Shown: positions 46,923 to 59,677 of the stretch, in pieces
Layout of the letters: the number at the start of each line of letters is the position of its first letter
Numbering within the stretch: position 1 is the first letter of the stretch
NCBI GenBank assembly: GCA_007570785.1
Contig: ML664161.1
Span: 9,513,211 to 9,577,210 of the forward strand
DNA: 64,000 nucleotides
Direction of reading: 5' to 3'
Source of the DNA: Antilocapra americana
Taxonomy: Eukaryota; Chordata; Mammalia; Artiodactyla; Antilocapridae
Notes under the pieces: model-generated
What the model was told of the DNA's origin: nothing
The model's database searches: none
The model's input: only the letters and a program-made list of their open reading frames with translations
Made by a program: the position numbers and the translations under genes

Positions 46923-48779
46923 GAACTGTAATTTAGAAAAGAATATCACACAGTCTTTGTTTTTCATTTTCCCTAAACATTTCTGGTCAATTTACAAAGA
47001 GTGAGTGAGGTAAAATTATCTCTATTAGATAGCTCAGGGTAGTTGGTGCTCAAATGAACAGAACAGCTCTGCCTAGATGGAAGAATTAGTTTCGTATTCA
47101 GGTTGTGCTCTTGATGAAGCTTGTTCTCTGAGAAACATGGACTCTTAGTCACTAAGAAGATTGGATGAATGGAGAATCTGGCTTAGTGAAACTGTCAGAA
47201 GCACCAGAAAGGCACCTGCAAAAATGTGAACTGTTGAGTATAGATCAGCTGACTCATCTCTATGTATGAGGGACTGCTTATTTTCATGAAGCTACATATC
47301 TGTAAAATAAAATTTGAGCTCTCTGGACATAAAGTAGAGAGCACAGATACCACCATCATCAATATTTTCTGTTGGACACCTCAACATAGCCACAGTCAAT
47401 AGATTGTGGATGAACTTTTCAAGGCGATTTGGAAAAAAGAAAAGTCATGGAGGTTTTAAAACTTTTTTAGAAATACACAAATTTGCCAAGGTTCTCTTAT
47501 CATTTTCCCCTAAGTTTCCTTTCCTTTCCTATTTCCCAGTGTCTATGTCATTTCTCTGCCCTTTGTCCATAACAAAATGTTCTGACATTTTGGGTTAGAG
47601 CAAAATCTCATTTCTAAAGGTCCCAGTTGTTCACTGTGAGATGGGACCATGTCAGTTTTATATGACTTCCTTTTAGTGCTCAGTTTCAGAGTTTAGTTTC
47701 TCCAGTCCCTTCATAATGCCAACACTTTGTCACTACTTCTTTCCCAATCATTTTCTGAGCTTTATCTTGTACTTCTTTTAATGTCGATACCTCTGTCTTG
47801 GAAGTTATCCACAAATTCACATCAGCAAGAAAATAGCAAAAGGCAGCAGCTTTTGCAGCTAACTTATCATTATTGCCCCCCATAAATAATAAAAGTTTCC
47901 GCTTTTAAAAGCATAGTGTATTTTGATTTTTGCATTTGATGTGTGAGAAAGCTATACATATAATGAATCTTTGTATAATAAATTGTATTTTCCTGTTGAC
48001 CTTCGTTATAATGTCAGAGCTGTAGATGCAAGTGAAAAAAATTTGTTTTCATTCCTAATTTTCCCTTTAGGCTGCTGGGCTACTTCTCTAAAACCAATCT
48101 TTGTATATGTTTCCTCTCATAACTCATTTGTAAAGTTTGAAAAAATTAATAACTACATAAGATTTTTATATGTAATTTATTTTTATTTCACTTGAAATTC
48201 TTATTGATTCTGAAGTTTTATGTTTAATCACCTGTATTGTATTTATTCTGGGGAAGTTCCTTAGTTTTATCCCTACCAAAGTAGACTTGAGACAAACAGG
48301 AAAGATATTGCTATTTCCTTAAATATTTATTAGATTCACAGTTAGTGAAACAACATATTGTCACTATAATGCCCTGAATTTTGGGGGCCTGGAGTAGGAT
48401 TATTTTTCCCCTCTTTGAGAATTTTAACTCTAGGCCTGGGATAAGATTTGAATTTATACTACACCTAGATGCCCTGGAAATCTCAGCTCCAGAAACAAAG
48501 CCTCTCTTATTGGTAGGACTCTATAGTGTTTGGAAAAATCAAAAGAAATCTCTGGGAGGAAACAAAACCACCCCAAACTCTACTGAATTCTCACAGGTAA
48601 AGCCACACCAAATAGCAGCTTGCACTCAAGAGTAAAAAACATACAAATGTTACTATCTACAGTGAGTGAGAGATGGTGTGGTATCATAGAAAGATAGTTG
48701 GTCTTTGTCCGCAGTTCCTGACACAGAGCTTCTATAATGCTTGGAATTTCCTGAGTGGTAACGGATAATAGGAGTATCC
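46923..48779. other. intron, unique part
   Basis: About 1.9 kb with no recognised repeat. A minus-strand 65-codon open frame at 47686-47883 is described in the findings. Confidence 0.5.
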
Positions 48780-49510
48780 TTTGTTCTCATGAGGTGATTC
48801 TTGGCAGCCCCCAGAGAGCTTATGCCAGGATGGGGGCTAATCTCAAGAAAGACCAAGCCTTGATTAGAAACTTGGAACTTTCAGCCTCATTCTTCATGCT
48901 CTGGGAAGACAGGCTGGAGATTGAATTAATCACCAGGGGCCAATGATTAAACCAATCGTGATGACACCTCCATAAACCCCCCAGATGATGGGGTTTGGAG
49001 AGCTTCTGGGTTAGTGAAGTTCAATGAGGTACTGGGAGAGTGGTGCACCCAGAGAGAGCATGGGAGCTCCATCAACACACACACACACCTCTACATACCT
49101 TACTTTGCCCTATGTTTTTCCATAAGATGTTACAAAAAAAATCCAAATGAACTTTTTGGCAGACCCAATATCTCTTCAATTTGGCTGTTTTTGAGTTGTC
49201 TCCTTTATGATAAACCAGCAATAGTAAGTAAGTACTTCCTGAGTACTCTGAGTCATCCTGGAAAATTATAAAACCTAAATGGGGGTTGTGGGAACCCCCA
49301 ATTTATAACTTCTTGATTAGAAGTATAGGAAACCTGGGGCTTGTTACTGGCATCTGAAGTGGGGGGACAGTCTTGTAGAATAGGTCCCTTAATCTGTGAG
49401 GTCTGTACTAACTCTGGATAGTTAGTACCAAAGTTGATTGTTAAAAGCCCAGTTGGTGGCTGAGAGGGCAGTGGTACAGAAAACACCCACATATTTGGTG
49501 TCAGAAGTAT
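48780..49510 (+). repeat. LTR-like old repeat, subfamily not named
   Basis: The order of text is that of an LTR family I know only by pattern: GGTGATTCTTGGCAGCCCCC, GGCCAATGATTAAACCAATC, CCTCCATAAACCCCCCAGAT, TTTATGATAAACCAGCAATA, GTGGGAACCCCCAATTTATA, CATCTGAAGTGGGGGGACAG. A (CA)n run lies at 49075-49088. It is non-coding. No internal viral genes are seen. Confidence 0.55.
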
Positions 49511-50385
49511 TGTGAGGAAAAGGCAATCCTATATTTGGGATCAGAAGTGAGATTTCCTAAAATGGTTCTGGCTCATGGAAACATGTGGTTTGGGAAGAAA
49601 AAGGATAAAAGAGTGGAGGGTGAGAAATCTTTGATTCCTGAAGCTGCAGTTGTGCTGTGATCAATTACTAAGATAAGAATTACCCATTGTAGAGATGAAT
49701 CCAATGCCTGGGAAGCTGATTCACTGGATGCATTAAGAAATACAAACTAACAAGAGAAAAGCAAAATCTACTATCTCGGTTATCGTTACCTGTTACAGCT
49801 AAAATGAAATTAAAAGAGAGTTCTGAATTGGATTAATATTTACAGTCCATGGGGTTGCAAAGAATGGACACAACTGAGTGACTAACACTCATTCAGATTC
49901 AAAATGGATGGCATAGAGAGACAAAGAAATAGAAAATATAAGGAAAATTATATTGATAATGAATAATGGATAATTATAGTGATAACGGAAAATTGGATGA
50001 GTAGAGGTAACAAATGTCCAGCTAAAATTCTTCAATGAAAGAATAGCAAGGAGTAAGGACTAGTATTTTTTTTTAAATGTTGACAATTTTTCAGACTATA
50101 TGAATTTTTCAGAATATATGAATACATGACTCCTTAGATTATGGAGCATGGTGATTTCCAGGGGAGGACAATGTTTACGTTGGTAGGAGGTAGGGAATGG
50201 TTTGGGATTTTTCAGAGGATAGTAGAGGATACCTGGAAAGCTAGCAACATCTTTGGTTTTATGCTTTTTTAATTTTATTTATTCTGTAATATAGCTGAGC
50301 ATTTGTTTTGTGTAAATTTAAATGTCTGTGATATTTCACAATAAAAATGATTTAAAAAATAAATGAGAAAAGATGAATAACTTGG
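49511..50385. other. intron, with a small Bov-tA tail fragment
   Basis: At 49840-49892 the last part of a Bov-tA is present (ACAGTCCATGGGGTTGCAAA to GAGTGACTAACACTCATTC). The rest is AT-rich and unrecognised. Confidence 0.6.
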
Positions 50386-50517
50386 CTGAGGAGACTTTCC
50401 TGGTGGTCCAGTGGTTAAAAAACTGTGCTTCTAATGCAGAGGGCCTGGATTCAATCCCTTGTCTGGAAACTAAGATCCCACATGCCAATGTGGCATGGCC
50501 AAAAAAAAAGAATAACA
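50386..50517 (+). mobile_element. CHR-2-type tRNA-derived SINE
   Basis: GAGACTTTCCTGGTGGTCCA, CCTGGATTCAATCCCTTGTC (B-box area), CATGCCAATGTGGCATGGCC, then a poly(A) tail. A perfect 10-bp duplication (AATAACTTGG at 50376-50385 and 50518-50527) flanks it. Confidence 0.95.
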
Positions 50518-50527
50518 AATAACTTGG

Positions 50528-52679
50528 ATGGGGCTCTATTTTAGGTGTGAAAAGCAGTGATTATCTCTGGACCACAAGATCATCAAGAAAAGCTCCTGCC
50601 TAAAAGGTTAACTGAGCCAAGTATTAAAGCATAATAAATAGGATCTGAATGCCAAATATGTAAAACTGAAGGAAAAAAAGGATAATACTGCAAAATAGAA
50701 ATTTCCAATTCTGCACACAACCGACTTGTAGAGTTCAAAATTAAGAACGTAGAGACATTGTTTTACATGATTGAGCGTTCAGTCTTTAGGGATTTTAATG
50801 CTCAGTTGCATGATTCATTAGATGCCAGTGCCTAATGATTAGCTCTACTATTACAGAATGGCTAGATTAGACAACATAAGTAAGTGTTTCAGCAAAAATA
50901 ACATCTTAACATGAACATTACCTCACTGCTCCTTTACCTGCTGAAATCAGCTCAGTTTATTTCGAAATTATTATGTGGCTTTTTTTTTTTTAATGTAGAC
51001 TGAGGTAACAGGTGATGGATAAGATTCCTGAGAAACTGTTTAAGCTGCCAAGATTGACACCAGAAAGGGATTACTCTGTTTATGAAAGAATACACTTAGG
51101 GAGTGTATTTGGGAAAAGAGACTTGGAGGGAAGCTGCCATGTAAGTGTGTGCATGTGTACATTACAAGGTTTCTCTGAGGATGATGGATAAGCTACCTCT
51201 GACATCTGCTTTCTGCCATGGATCTCATTCCAACCACACCATCTTGCCCCAGCACACTGGTTTTTCTTAAGAGGCTAGAGTAAAAACTTATGTTACTTCC
51301 ATTTATTTTTGAATTACTGACTGGTATTTCTTTAAATGAAACATTGTTTGTCTTCAGTCAGGTCCCATAAGAAAACACATTAATCAGGATGCATTACACT
51401 TTCAGAGAGGCCCAGGAGAAATGCAATCATGGAAGGCAAGAGACAGCAGATGATGGAGACCAGAGGTGAGCAGTGTTGTAGCCTGCTACTGCAAAGGGTA
51501 GGTGGACTGCTCACTGAGCAGTGTTTACTTTCATTAGGTAGAACAGGGTGGGAACACCGCTCTTCCCATTGGGAAGACCAACAGTTTAATACTTTAAGAA
51601 CAGACTTTAGCCCCGTATATTAGGAATTTCTTTACTTTGGGAATGATTCTCTATTTCTACAAAGAATTCTTGTGGTACAAACATGAGATGATTTTTCGTT
51701 ATAACCAACCTGGCTGTAACATTTTCATAGTGATATTGGAGATGTAGGCTCTTTAACTCTATAAACTTTTCCATTTGATAAAATGAGTTAGAAAGAGGAA
51801 GAAAATAGTTTAATCTTGGAAATTCTTGATCATGATAAAATTATAATATTTTGAAGAAGAAAGAATAAAATAAGGAATTTTAACTTCACATTTTAGAGAG
51901 CATAAGACTGTATTATCCTTACTGGTAAATGATGACTGAACAAGAACAAGGTTATAAATTTCAGTGAAAAGCAATTTTTAAAGGTCTATTTTAAAACAAT
52001 ATATTATTCCTCTGAACATACATATTTACTCTTGGGAATTAAATTACATTGGAAAGACAAAATATGACTCTGTCCACCTAAGTGTTAAAGTAATTGATAT
52101 CTGATTAAGAAAACTTTTCTATTAAACATTACTAAGCACAGATCCATTACTGAATATTTATTTATTTAGCAAATAAATCTTGATATTTTCATCAAGTGGA
52201 GACAGGATATGCTTATTGTATTACTTTATTATTATTAAAATACAACCATGCAAGAATAAGAACTATAGAGAATTGCATTATTTCATTGGAATATATGAAT
52301 AAAAATCTCAAGCAAAATCTTTATAAATGAAAACATAATAATTCTAGGGTTAGTGAATTATTATTTGTTTTATATATGCTGACTACTCTGCATGAATCAA
52401 ACTAGATTTTTCCTTAAATAAGAAAAATGGATAGCTACACTGCTAAAATTCAGTAATTTTTTTCCTCCATGAGATGTAGTACAATATAGCTCTATAGTTA
52501 TTTAGCTTTAAGATTTTGGTGGGTCTTACCACATTCCCTACATAGCAAAGAATGCACAGTGAATTTCTGAGGATATATAAGCCCGGTTGTCCAATGAGGC
52601 AGATTTGAATTTTGACCCTCCCTTATCAGTCTCGTAGAAGTTATAAGGGCAATATGGTCTTAGTGCCTGCCACTGAGGG
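50528..52679. other. intron, AT-rich unique part
   Basis: About 2.15 kb with no recognised repeat or exon. T-runs lie at about 50980-50991. Confidence 0.5.
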
Positions 52680-52887
52680 AGGCTTCTCCAGTGGCTCAGT
52701 CAGTAAAGAATCCACCTGCAATGTGGGAGACCTGGGCTCAACCTTTGGATTGGGAAGATCTCCTGGAGAAGGACATGGCATCCTACTTGAGTATTCTTGC
52801 CTGGAGAATTCCAAGGACAGAGGAGCCTGGTGGGCTACAGTCCATGGGACTGCAAAGAGTCAAACATAACTGAGCGACTAAGCACAG
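52680..52887 (+). mobile_element. Bov-tA SINE
   Basis: GGCTTCTCCAGTGGCTCAGT to ACTGAGCGACTAAGCACAG. A perfect 9-bp duplication (CACTGAGGG at 52671-52679 and 52888-52896) flanks it. Confidence 0.96.
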
Positions 52888-52896
52888 CACTGAGGG

Positions 52897-54861
52897 CAAA
52901 GTGAGTTTTTCTCATAATAAATCACTCATTTAGTTGGTCTATTTAATAAAAAATGAAAACTGTTTAGATCTTCATGAATTTCAAAATGAGTTTTTTACAT
53001 TTTTTTCCTTTTGTAATTTATTTTTCATGTGGAAATCCCTGATAAGGATGACTGTGAATTAGGGATTAGCTAGAAAGAACACACTGCCTGGGGGATCTCT
53101 ATCATGAATACTCTTCTTGCTTATCACCATCACCTCTGCCAGCTATTACTGGGCTCACAGCATTGTCACATGACCAAGAGTAATGAACTTAATACTGTGT
53201 ACGCTTACTCAATACTGTGTACGCTTAATGAAGGTGACCTGGAGTTGGGCAGAGTTTCAGAGTTGGAGGTTTGTCTGCCAGCCTCTGCTGGGAGAGCTAA
53301 ATGTATTAGTCTCCAAGTTTTAATGATAATACCTACTTATCCTGTAGAACTTGGATAGGTAGACTTTTCATCCAAGATCTTCAAGGTACAGATTTTATGA
53401 CCTTCATCTGTTGACTGTTGATTTAGATGACTTCTAAAACTCTTGTTTGTGGCCTCAGTTTTTCCTGCTGCAATGCAAACTGTGTAATTGTATTCTGTCT
53501 CCTGTGGGGCATCTGTCTCTCCTGAAATGTTCCCTTTCTTTGAGTGGGTACAAACACATGTGTATGAGAACATCCACCTGTAGTTGTTCAGGGAACTATG
53601 AGTGAATGGGAGGTAGAAGGGATTGTACACAAACTGAGTGTTTCTGAGGATGAGTTTGACTGCACATGGAGGGATGTTTATCCTTTCTCCACTGAGTTCA
53701 CATGAACTTATTGTGTACACTGTAGATGGAGTAGGAAACCACTGACTTGTTATGATGTAAGGTAGTCTGTTAGAGGTAAGTCACCTGACTTAACAAGGAA
53801 CCTCCAAATCTCAGTGATCTGAGATAACAGAATTTTTTTTTTATTTGTGTAGGTATTCAGTGGGTTGCCTTCCATGTGGTCATTCAGGGATCCAAGCTTC
53901 TTTTGCCTTATAGCTTCTTTAGTTCTGCAGTTCTACCCACTCAGTCAGTGGCAAGGGAAAGAGAATTCTATATGGCAGAAGTTTGTGGGTCAGGCCTGCG
54001 AGTGGCGTATATTATTTCTATCCACATTCAAGAAACTGTCTGTTATTGAGTCACCAACCTCACTGAAGTGTAAAGAAAGCTGGAAATGTCTTCTAGTTAT
54101 GCATGTAGGAGGAAAAGAAAATAGTTTGGTAAACAACTAGCTAGTCTTTGCCACTTTCAGTGGCAAGGGCTTCTACTCCCAAACTGCTCTTTCATCTGTT
54201 TTCTCCCCCACCATTCTTTTAATTAGAATCAGCCTAATTTGAGCTTAGGTTTTAATTGAAACATTCTTTAGAAGAGAGGAAAAATACAGTCCAACTTTCA
54301 CCCTGAAGTATAAATGACTAAAGTCAGGTATATTGTAGCACTACCTAGTATAGTGTCTGGAATATATGTACTTAATGAATGTTTGATGAATAAATAAGTA
54401 GCTGAATATACCACTCATCTCCATTGTAGATCTTCTTGTCCTGAGGATCTTGGGATTCTGGAGCATGGAAAAAAGGGTAAGAGAAATGGCAGAATAACAC
54501 AGCAAGTTGGAGAGAGGACTAAAGTGACTTCCAGTCTCCAGGGGAAAAGAGGAAATTTCTAGAATAGGATCTAGAATTAGCATTCTGGCAGGGAGAGGGG
54601 ATCTTAAAAAGTAACTCTTGTCTGGGCCAATTTGTGTGATAGGGTGGCTGGTGTACATATAAAAAGAATCTACACCAGGAAGCAGTATGGGGACTCATAT
54701 AGGTGCCCCTGGGTGACCTGATGTGCCAGATGAGTGAGCCCATCAGGTCCTGCTCAAACCATCAGAGCCATTTCAAGGTGTACTAGCCATGCAATCAGCA
54801 GCTGTGCCAGCCTGCACCAGACTTTGGAAGGGGACTCTTTCCTCACATGCCCTCAGGCTTC
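52897..54861. other. intron, unique part
   Basis: A partial tandem duplication lies at 53191-53227 (AATACTGTGTACGCTTACTC, then the first 17 bases again). Near 54336-54410 the text CTAGTATAGTGTCTGGAATA and AATGAATGTTTGATGAATAA resembles an L2 tail. A 127-codon minus-strand open frame at 53337-53720 is discussed in the findings. Otherwise nothing recognised. Confidence 0.5.
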
Positions 54862-55070
54862 TGGGCTTCCCTGATGGCTCCGCAGGTAAAGAATCCACTG
54901 CAATACAGGAGACACAGGTTAGATCCCTGGGCTGGGAAGATCTCCTGAAGGAGGGCATGACAACCCATCCCAGTATTTTAGCCTGAAGAATCTCATGGAC
55001 AGAGGAGCCTGGCGGGCTACGGCACAGTGGGTCACAATGAGTTAGACACTGCTGAGGCGACTGAGCACAC
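54862..55070 (+). mobile_element. Bov-tA SINE
   Basis: GGGCTTCCCTGATGGCTCCG to GGCGACTGAGCACACACAT, diverged in the middle. Confidence 0.92.
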
Positions 55071-55404
55071 ACATAAGCAAGAGTGTTGAAACCAGAGTAG
55101 GAGGAGAAGAAAGTCCCATGGAAAGGGGGAATAAGTGGTGAATTAGATCAGATAATTACTGAAGAGAATCTAAATTTTAGAAATGATTGGAGGGGTCTGT
55201 GTCCCGTGGGGTGGGAGAGAATACATTTTTGGCTCTGGGCAGATGAAAGGCAAACGTGTAGATTAAAAAAAAATGTCTTATGTTTGTACATATTTGCTGT
55301 GTAATTGTCCTGTTATACTGCATGACTGTTGAAATAAGTAACTGAATATACTTTTGGCAAAATAGAAGCTTCTTAAACTCTATCAAAGCAGATGAAAGGA
55401 GAAT
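55071..55404. other. intron, unique part
   Basis: Nothing recognised. Confidence 0.5.
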
Positions 55405-55630
55405 CCTGAGGCATCCCAGGTGGATCAGTGGTAAAGAATCCACATGCCAATGCAGGCAACACAGGAGGTAAGAGTTTGATCACTGGGTTGGCAAGATCTT
55501 CAGAGGAGGAGGAAATGACAGTCCACTTGACTTTTCTTGCCTGGAAAATTCCATGGACAGATGAGCCTGGTGGGCTACAGTCCATCCACAGGGTTGCAAA
55601 GAGTCAGTTGCGACTGAGCATGCTTGCCAC
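55405..55630 (+). mobile_element. Bov-tA SINE
   Basis: GAGGCATCCCAGGTGGATCA to GCGACTGAGCATGCTTGCC, diverged, with a few extra bases in the middle. Confidence 0.9.
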
Positions 55631-57891
55631 AACAAAACACTATTCTTCTAGGCCCTATTTTTCTTTGTATGACTCACTGTCTAGCTACTGCCTTTGGCTA
55701 CTGATACCTGCCCAAATCATCACTCTGCACCTCTTGTGAGAAATACACAGAAGCTAAAGACCACATTTGACCTCCTCTCTTCCTCACCTTGGAGTTACTT
55801 GAGGGGAAAAGAAGAGATGCCACTAAGACTTGCACATACAGTTAGTAATAGTGGTTTCACCATCATTCCCACAATAGCTTTGGAGAAACCCTTTAATCAG
55901 TTCAACAGAGGCAAATAATGCATGTCATCAATGTAATAGTCTGTTAACCCAAAGTATCCATCATACAGAGCAAAGAACCCAACTAGTCCTTATGAAATTT
56001 GAAATTCAAGATCGCCTTGTCTACCTCCCCTTCTCCTTCAGAGACTGCATCTTTTCTGTCTCTGTTCTCATACAGCACTGTCACAATCCAGCAATTAGTA
56101 ATTATAAAATAATAGAAACAATCATCAGTAACTTAGAATTATCTTCTCTTCCGTAGTATAAGATGCTTTAGCATGAATCGCCTTGCCAACAAATCATAAT
56201 TCATCTTGATAACAAGTTTGATGGAGTTACGGGAGACATGAATCTGGCTCATTAATGTTATTATTGTTTTTAAATCCTCAGTGGCAACAGTGCTTCCTAA
56301 GTATTAATTAATCTTCGTAACTTCTCTGTGAAGTAGGTTAAATGTAACTAAATTTATTCTACCAGTAGAGAAATTGGCAAATTGGTGATCTCCTCAATGA
56401 ATCTCTCTTCATTACCAATGGATCTGAGAGCAGATGTGGAAGTAACTTCATCTTATTAATTTTCCATGGTACTAGATTGACATAACTTGTGTGCTCTTGA
56501 TTTCACTTTTTTCCTCCCCAAAGCCCTCTGAAGATATCCATAACAAAATGATAAGTGATTTATAACAATTAGCAAAAATTGTGAGTTCTGGAATATTTTT
56601 ATCTACTCTCTTAAAAATGCTCAAATTAAGTAAATCAGCATCAGTGGTCATTATAGTGTGTGATTCCTTCTCTTTCTATGCCTTCAAATTTTCATTGTTC
56701 CCTAAGCAAGAAACAGATTCCATAGGACCTAAAGTAAATGCTTTCGTCGCATCTTGGCTTCTATCAGATGGAAATAAGGTACCTCAGTGCAACGACATGG
56801 ATTCAAATCCAAGGCTCGCTGCCACTGATGTGGTGTTTTTCTGTGTATCCTTGGAAAAACTGTTTGTTTCTTCTGGTTACCATTTTCTCATTTCTACATG
56901 AGAATCATCTTAGTCACTTAAGTTATGAGAGTAACAAGAGATAATGAATGTTGAGTAGCTGGCACCTTAAAAGTGATCACTAATGGAGTATATTATTAAT
57001 CATATAAATGAGTAATTTGGTTCCAAAACCCTAACAAAAGGAATGCAGGGGGCTTAACAGGAAGATACAATATTAGGTGTATGTACTTAGAGATTTTGCT
57101 TAACATGGTAGTCATTGTTGACGGGCTTTTAATTTTGGAAGTAACAAAATGGTCTTTAATATTGTTTTGAGTCAATGATTTAAAGACAGTAAAATGGAAA
57201 TAACAAAAGCTTTTGACAACTCTAAGTATCTTAGATAACTAGATATTTCTATCTCCATTAGGGATTGGCTCTTAATTTAATACAAGAAAATTCTTAATTT
57301 AGAATAACATTTGGAACATAGTAGAAAGTATTGAATGAATAAAAGCAGTTGGCTTCCAGAGACAAAAAGAGCAAAACAGAACACCACCAGTGTTGTGTTC
57401 TTTGTATACACTTGACTATCCAGATCTCCTCTGGATACCAGTGGCTGAAGAACATTAAAAAAAGAGAGAGAGAGAAAGAGAGAGAGGCATTTGAGGTATG
57501 AGATAGATGGAGCAAGGAAAATAGAAAGAGAAGGGACTGGAGAAAAAATTTCATCTTCAGGAAAATACTAGAATCACCTAGTCTACTGATGAAGGATATG
57601 AAAAAAAGGTGAAATTTTAGACAAGTTACTCCATTTTTTTTTAATAATCTTAGAGTTTCTAAGTGTTACCTCTCGTCTTAAAAAAAGAAACATGACCGAT
57701 GATACAAGGTATATTACACTAGACCTATAAGGCTAGCTCTAGATAAAACCTAGAAATAACTTTCTGTTTCAACTCAACAGATTAATAAAAAAAAATCCTT
57801 AAAACTGAAATAACAAAAATCAGAAACATCCCTGTATTTGTTTTTATGGATATAAAGCGTCAGCTGATGCTTTGAAGATACTGATTCTTAC
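55631..57891. other. intron, AT-rich unique part with a GA tract
   Basis: A (GA)n-like tract lies at about 57463-57486. The open frame at 56581-56901 on the plus strand is not recognised. No repeat family is seen. Confidence 0.5.
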
Positions 57892-58039
57892 CTGTGTAGA
57901 TATACTCCACATATCCAGGATGAATTTTTGTGAAAACTTCTTTTACTTTTTCTATTTTATCAGCTCTGATTTTTGTTGCAAATGGTGTGTACATAACTGA
58001 GAAAGATTCCGCTCTGGTGATGGCTTCCTCAATCATGGC
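57892..58039 (-). CDS. internal exon A of an unidentified minus-strand gene
   Basis: This 148-nt exon is open in one frame and encodes 49 residues plus one base. It starts AMIEEAITRAES and ends GYVEYIYT. Its acceptor (minus strand) follows the pyrimidine-rich run TTTGCTTTCTCTTAG, and its donor reads ACACAG|GTAAGA, close to consensus. It begins in phase 0 and leaves one base (G), which exon B (39530-39676) completes to GAC. The peptide is soluble and helix-prone, rich in E, K, I and A, with no signal peptide or membrane segment. The flanks are non-repetitive. I do not recognise the protein family. The case rests on splice sites, frame and phase matching to the next exon, not on homology. The preceding exon was not found between 58040 and 64000. 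Confidence 0.72.
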
Positions 58040-59677
58040 CTAAGAGAAAGCAAATAACCCATTTGGCATCAAAACAATATATGACTTTTTAAGAATGTAA
58101 AAAAAAATATAATTACCTTTATGGATGATTTAAAAATCTATATACTGTACTGCAGAGATAACATTTGGTCTTGAATATTCATTAGAATGAACTTTTAATT
58201 AGTTCTGGATATACTATTTCACATTAGGAAAACCAATTAAATGGAGAAAGTTTGTAAACAGACACCTATAAACTGAGCTTGCTTTAAGATAAAAATAAAA
58301 ATTTTATTTTCTGAGGTGTCATTTTTAACTTGGTCTGAAACATCAAATTCTTAAGTCTAATATAATTATCTTATGAACAGACACTGATGAGCAATTTGTT
58401 CTTAAAAAAAGTAATTAAAATATCTAGATATAAGTATTGTCTATAAATAACCTGACAAGCTTCTTCCAATACCTGGCAAAGTCTTTTGGAGTTATATAAA
58501 AAAAATCTTTCTCAATTCCCTCCTAGCAAAGCTTTCCTTCCCTACAGATTACAATGGCCAAGCCATTTGAGATGGATTCAGCTATTTAAGAGTTTCTTTA
58601 AATGTTCTTTATTCATGTATGGTATCATTTTTTGATAAAGCTTGTCATCACCCCAAGCTTCCTGTTTTAACAAGGTCCATTACTATTTGAAACAGACCAA
58701 AAGGGAAGTTATGTGAAGTTTTAAAAAGGAATTTATTCCTTTCCTACAACTTTTCCTTCTAACAAGCCTTGACAATTGAATAAAAAGTGGAACTGTATAT
58801 AGTTATATCTCATTTTTCTGAAAATAGCATAAAAGAATATTATAAAATCCATATATACTTATAGGAATAGTTTTTCCCCTGACAACTCAGAGTGTCAACA
58901 ATCAGTATGGAAAAATAATAGATTTGAAGTTTCCAACAAAGAAAATCATTTAACAAACAGCAACTTTATTATTACCGGCATGGTGTATTGTTAAACAAGT
59001 TTTAGGCTAATATTAAACTCAATAAGGAGTTAATTTAAACTGAGAGACTGAATTTAACTTGTTGATATCCTACTTCATTCCTCAGTGACTCCAAATGGCC
59101 CCTATGATCAGTTTTCTAACTTACAACTTAAATTTGTTGTGGGGCAAATTTCTGAATGGCTGAGGGAAGGAACTTGTCCACAACACTGTCCTTTCCAGGG
59201 CACAAAGAATATGATTGTGATGCAAAATCTGGAGCCAGCACTTAGATGGAGGTAGCCATGGATTATGAAGCAGTGGATTCTGAGGGTGCAGTAGGTCTGG
59301 ATGCTGAGGCCTGGATGTGACGATGGAAGGCTTAAAAAGAGCAATGAAGGCAGCAAGTCTGGAATTCAGAGATGTGGATTAAGAACTCAAGCTGTTTAGG
59401 TACCAGTTTCTAGTCTTCCAACAAAAATAAATATCCTTTATATTGGGTAGGAGAATATTTTCTCCAGCTTTGTGCTTTGATGTTCATTGCTGGAGCATGG
59501 AATATGCTAGAATATATTTATTGGTGCAACTGATTCTGGGATGGCCTGTCCAGACCAAAAAGGTAAGCAGTTGTACCTGGATTTGTGTGGAGTGAGGTGC
59601 TGAAGAAGGAAGCTGTTCTAGACCTCAGTTCTAAGGTCTTGATCTGCCTTCACTGCCTTTTGTAGGCTACTAGTTCC
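58040..59677. other. unique DNA upstream of exon A
   Basis: AT-rich; I found no earlier exon here. Minus-strand open frame 59108-59356 is not recognised. Confidence 0.5.

Noticed and set aside
46296..46967. 223-codon minus-strand open frame, the longest complete one
   Set aside because: It is antisense to the BovB at 45389-46922 and contains antisense RT text.
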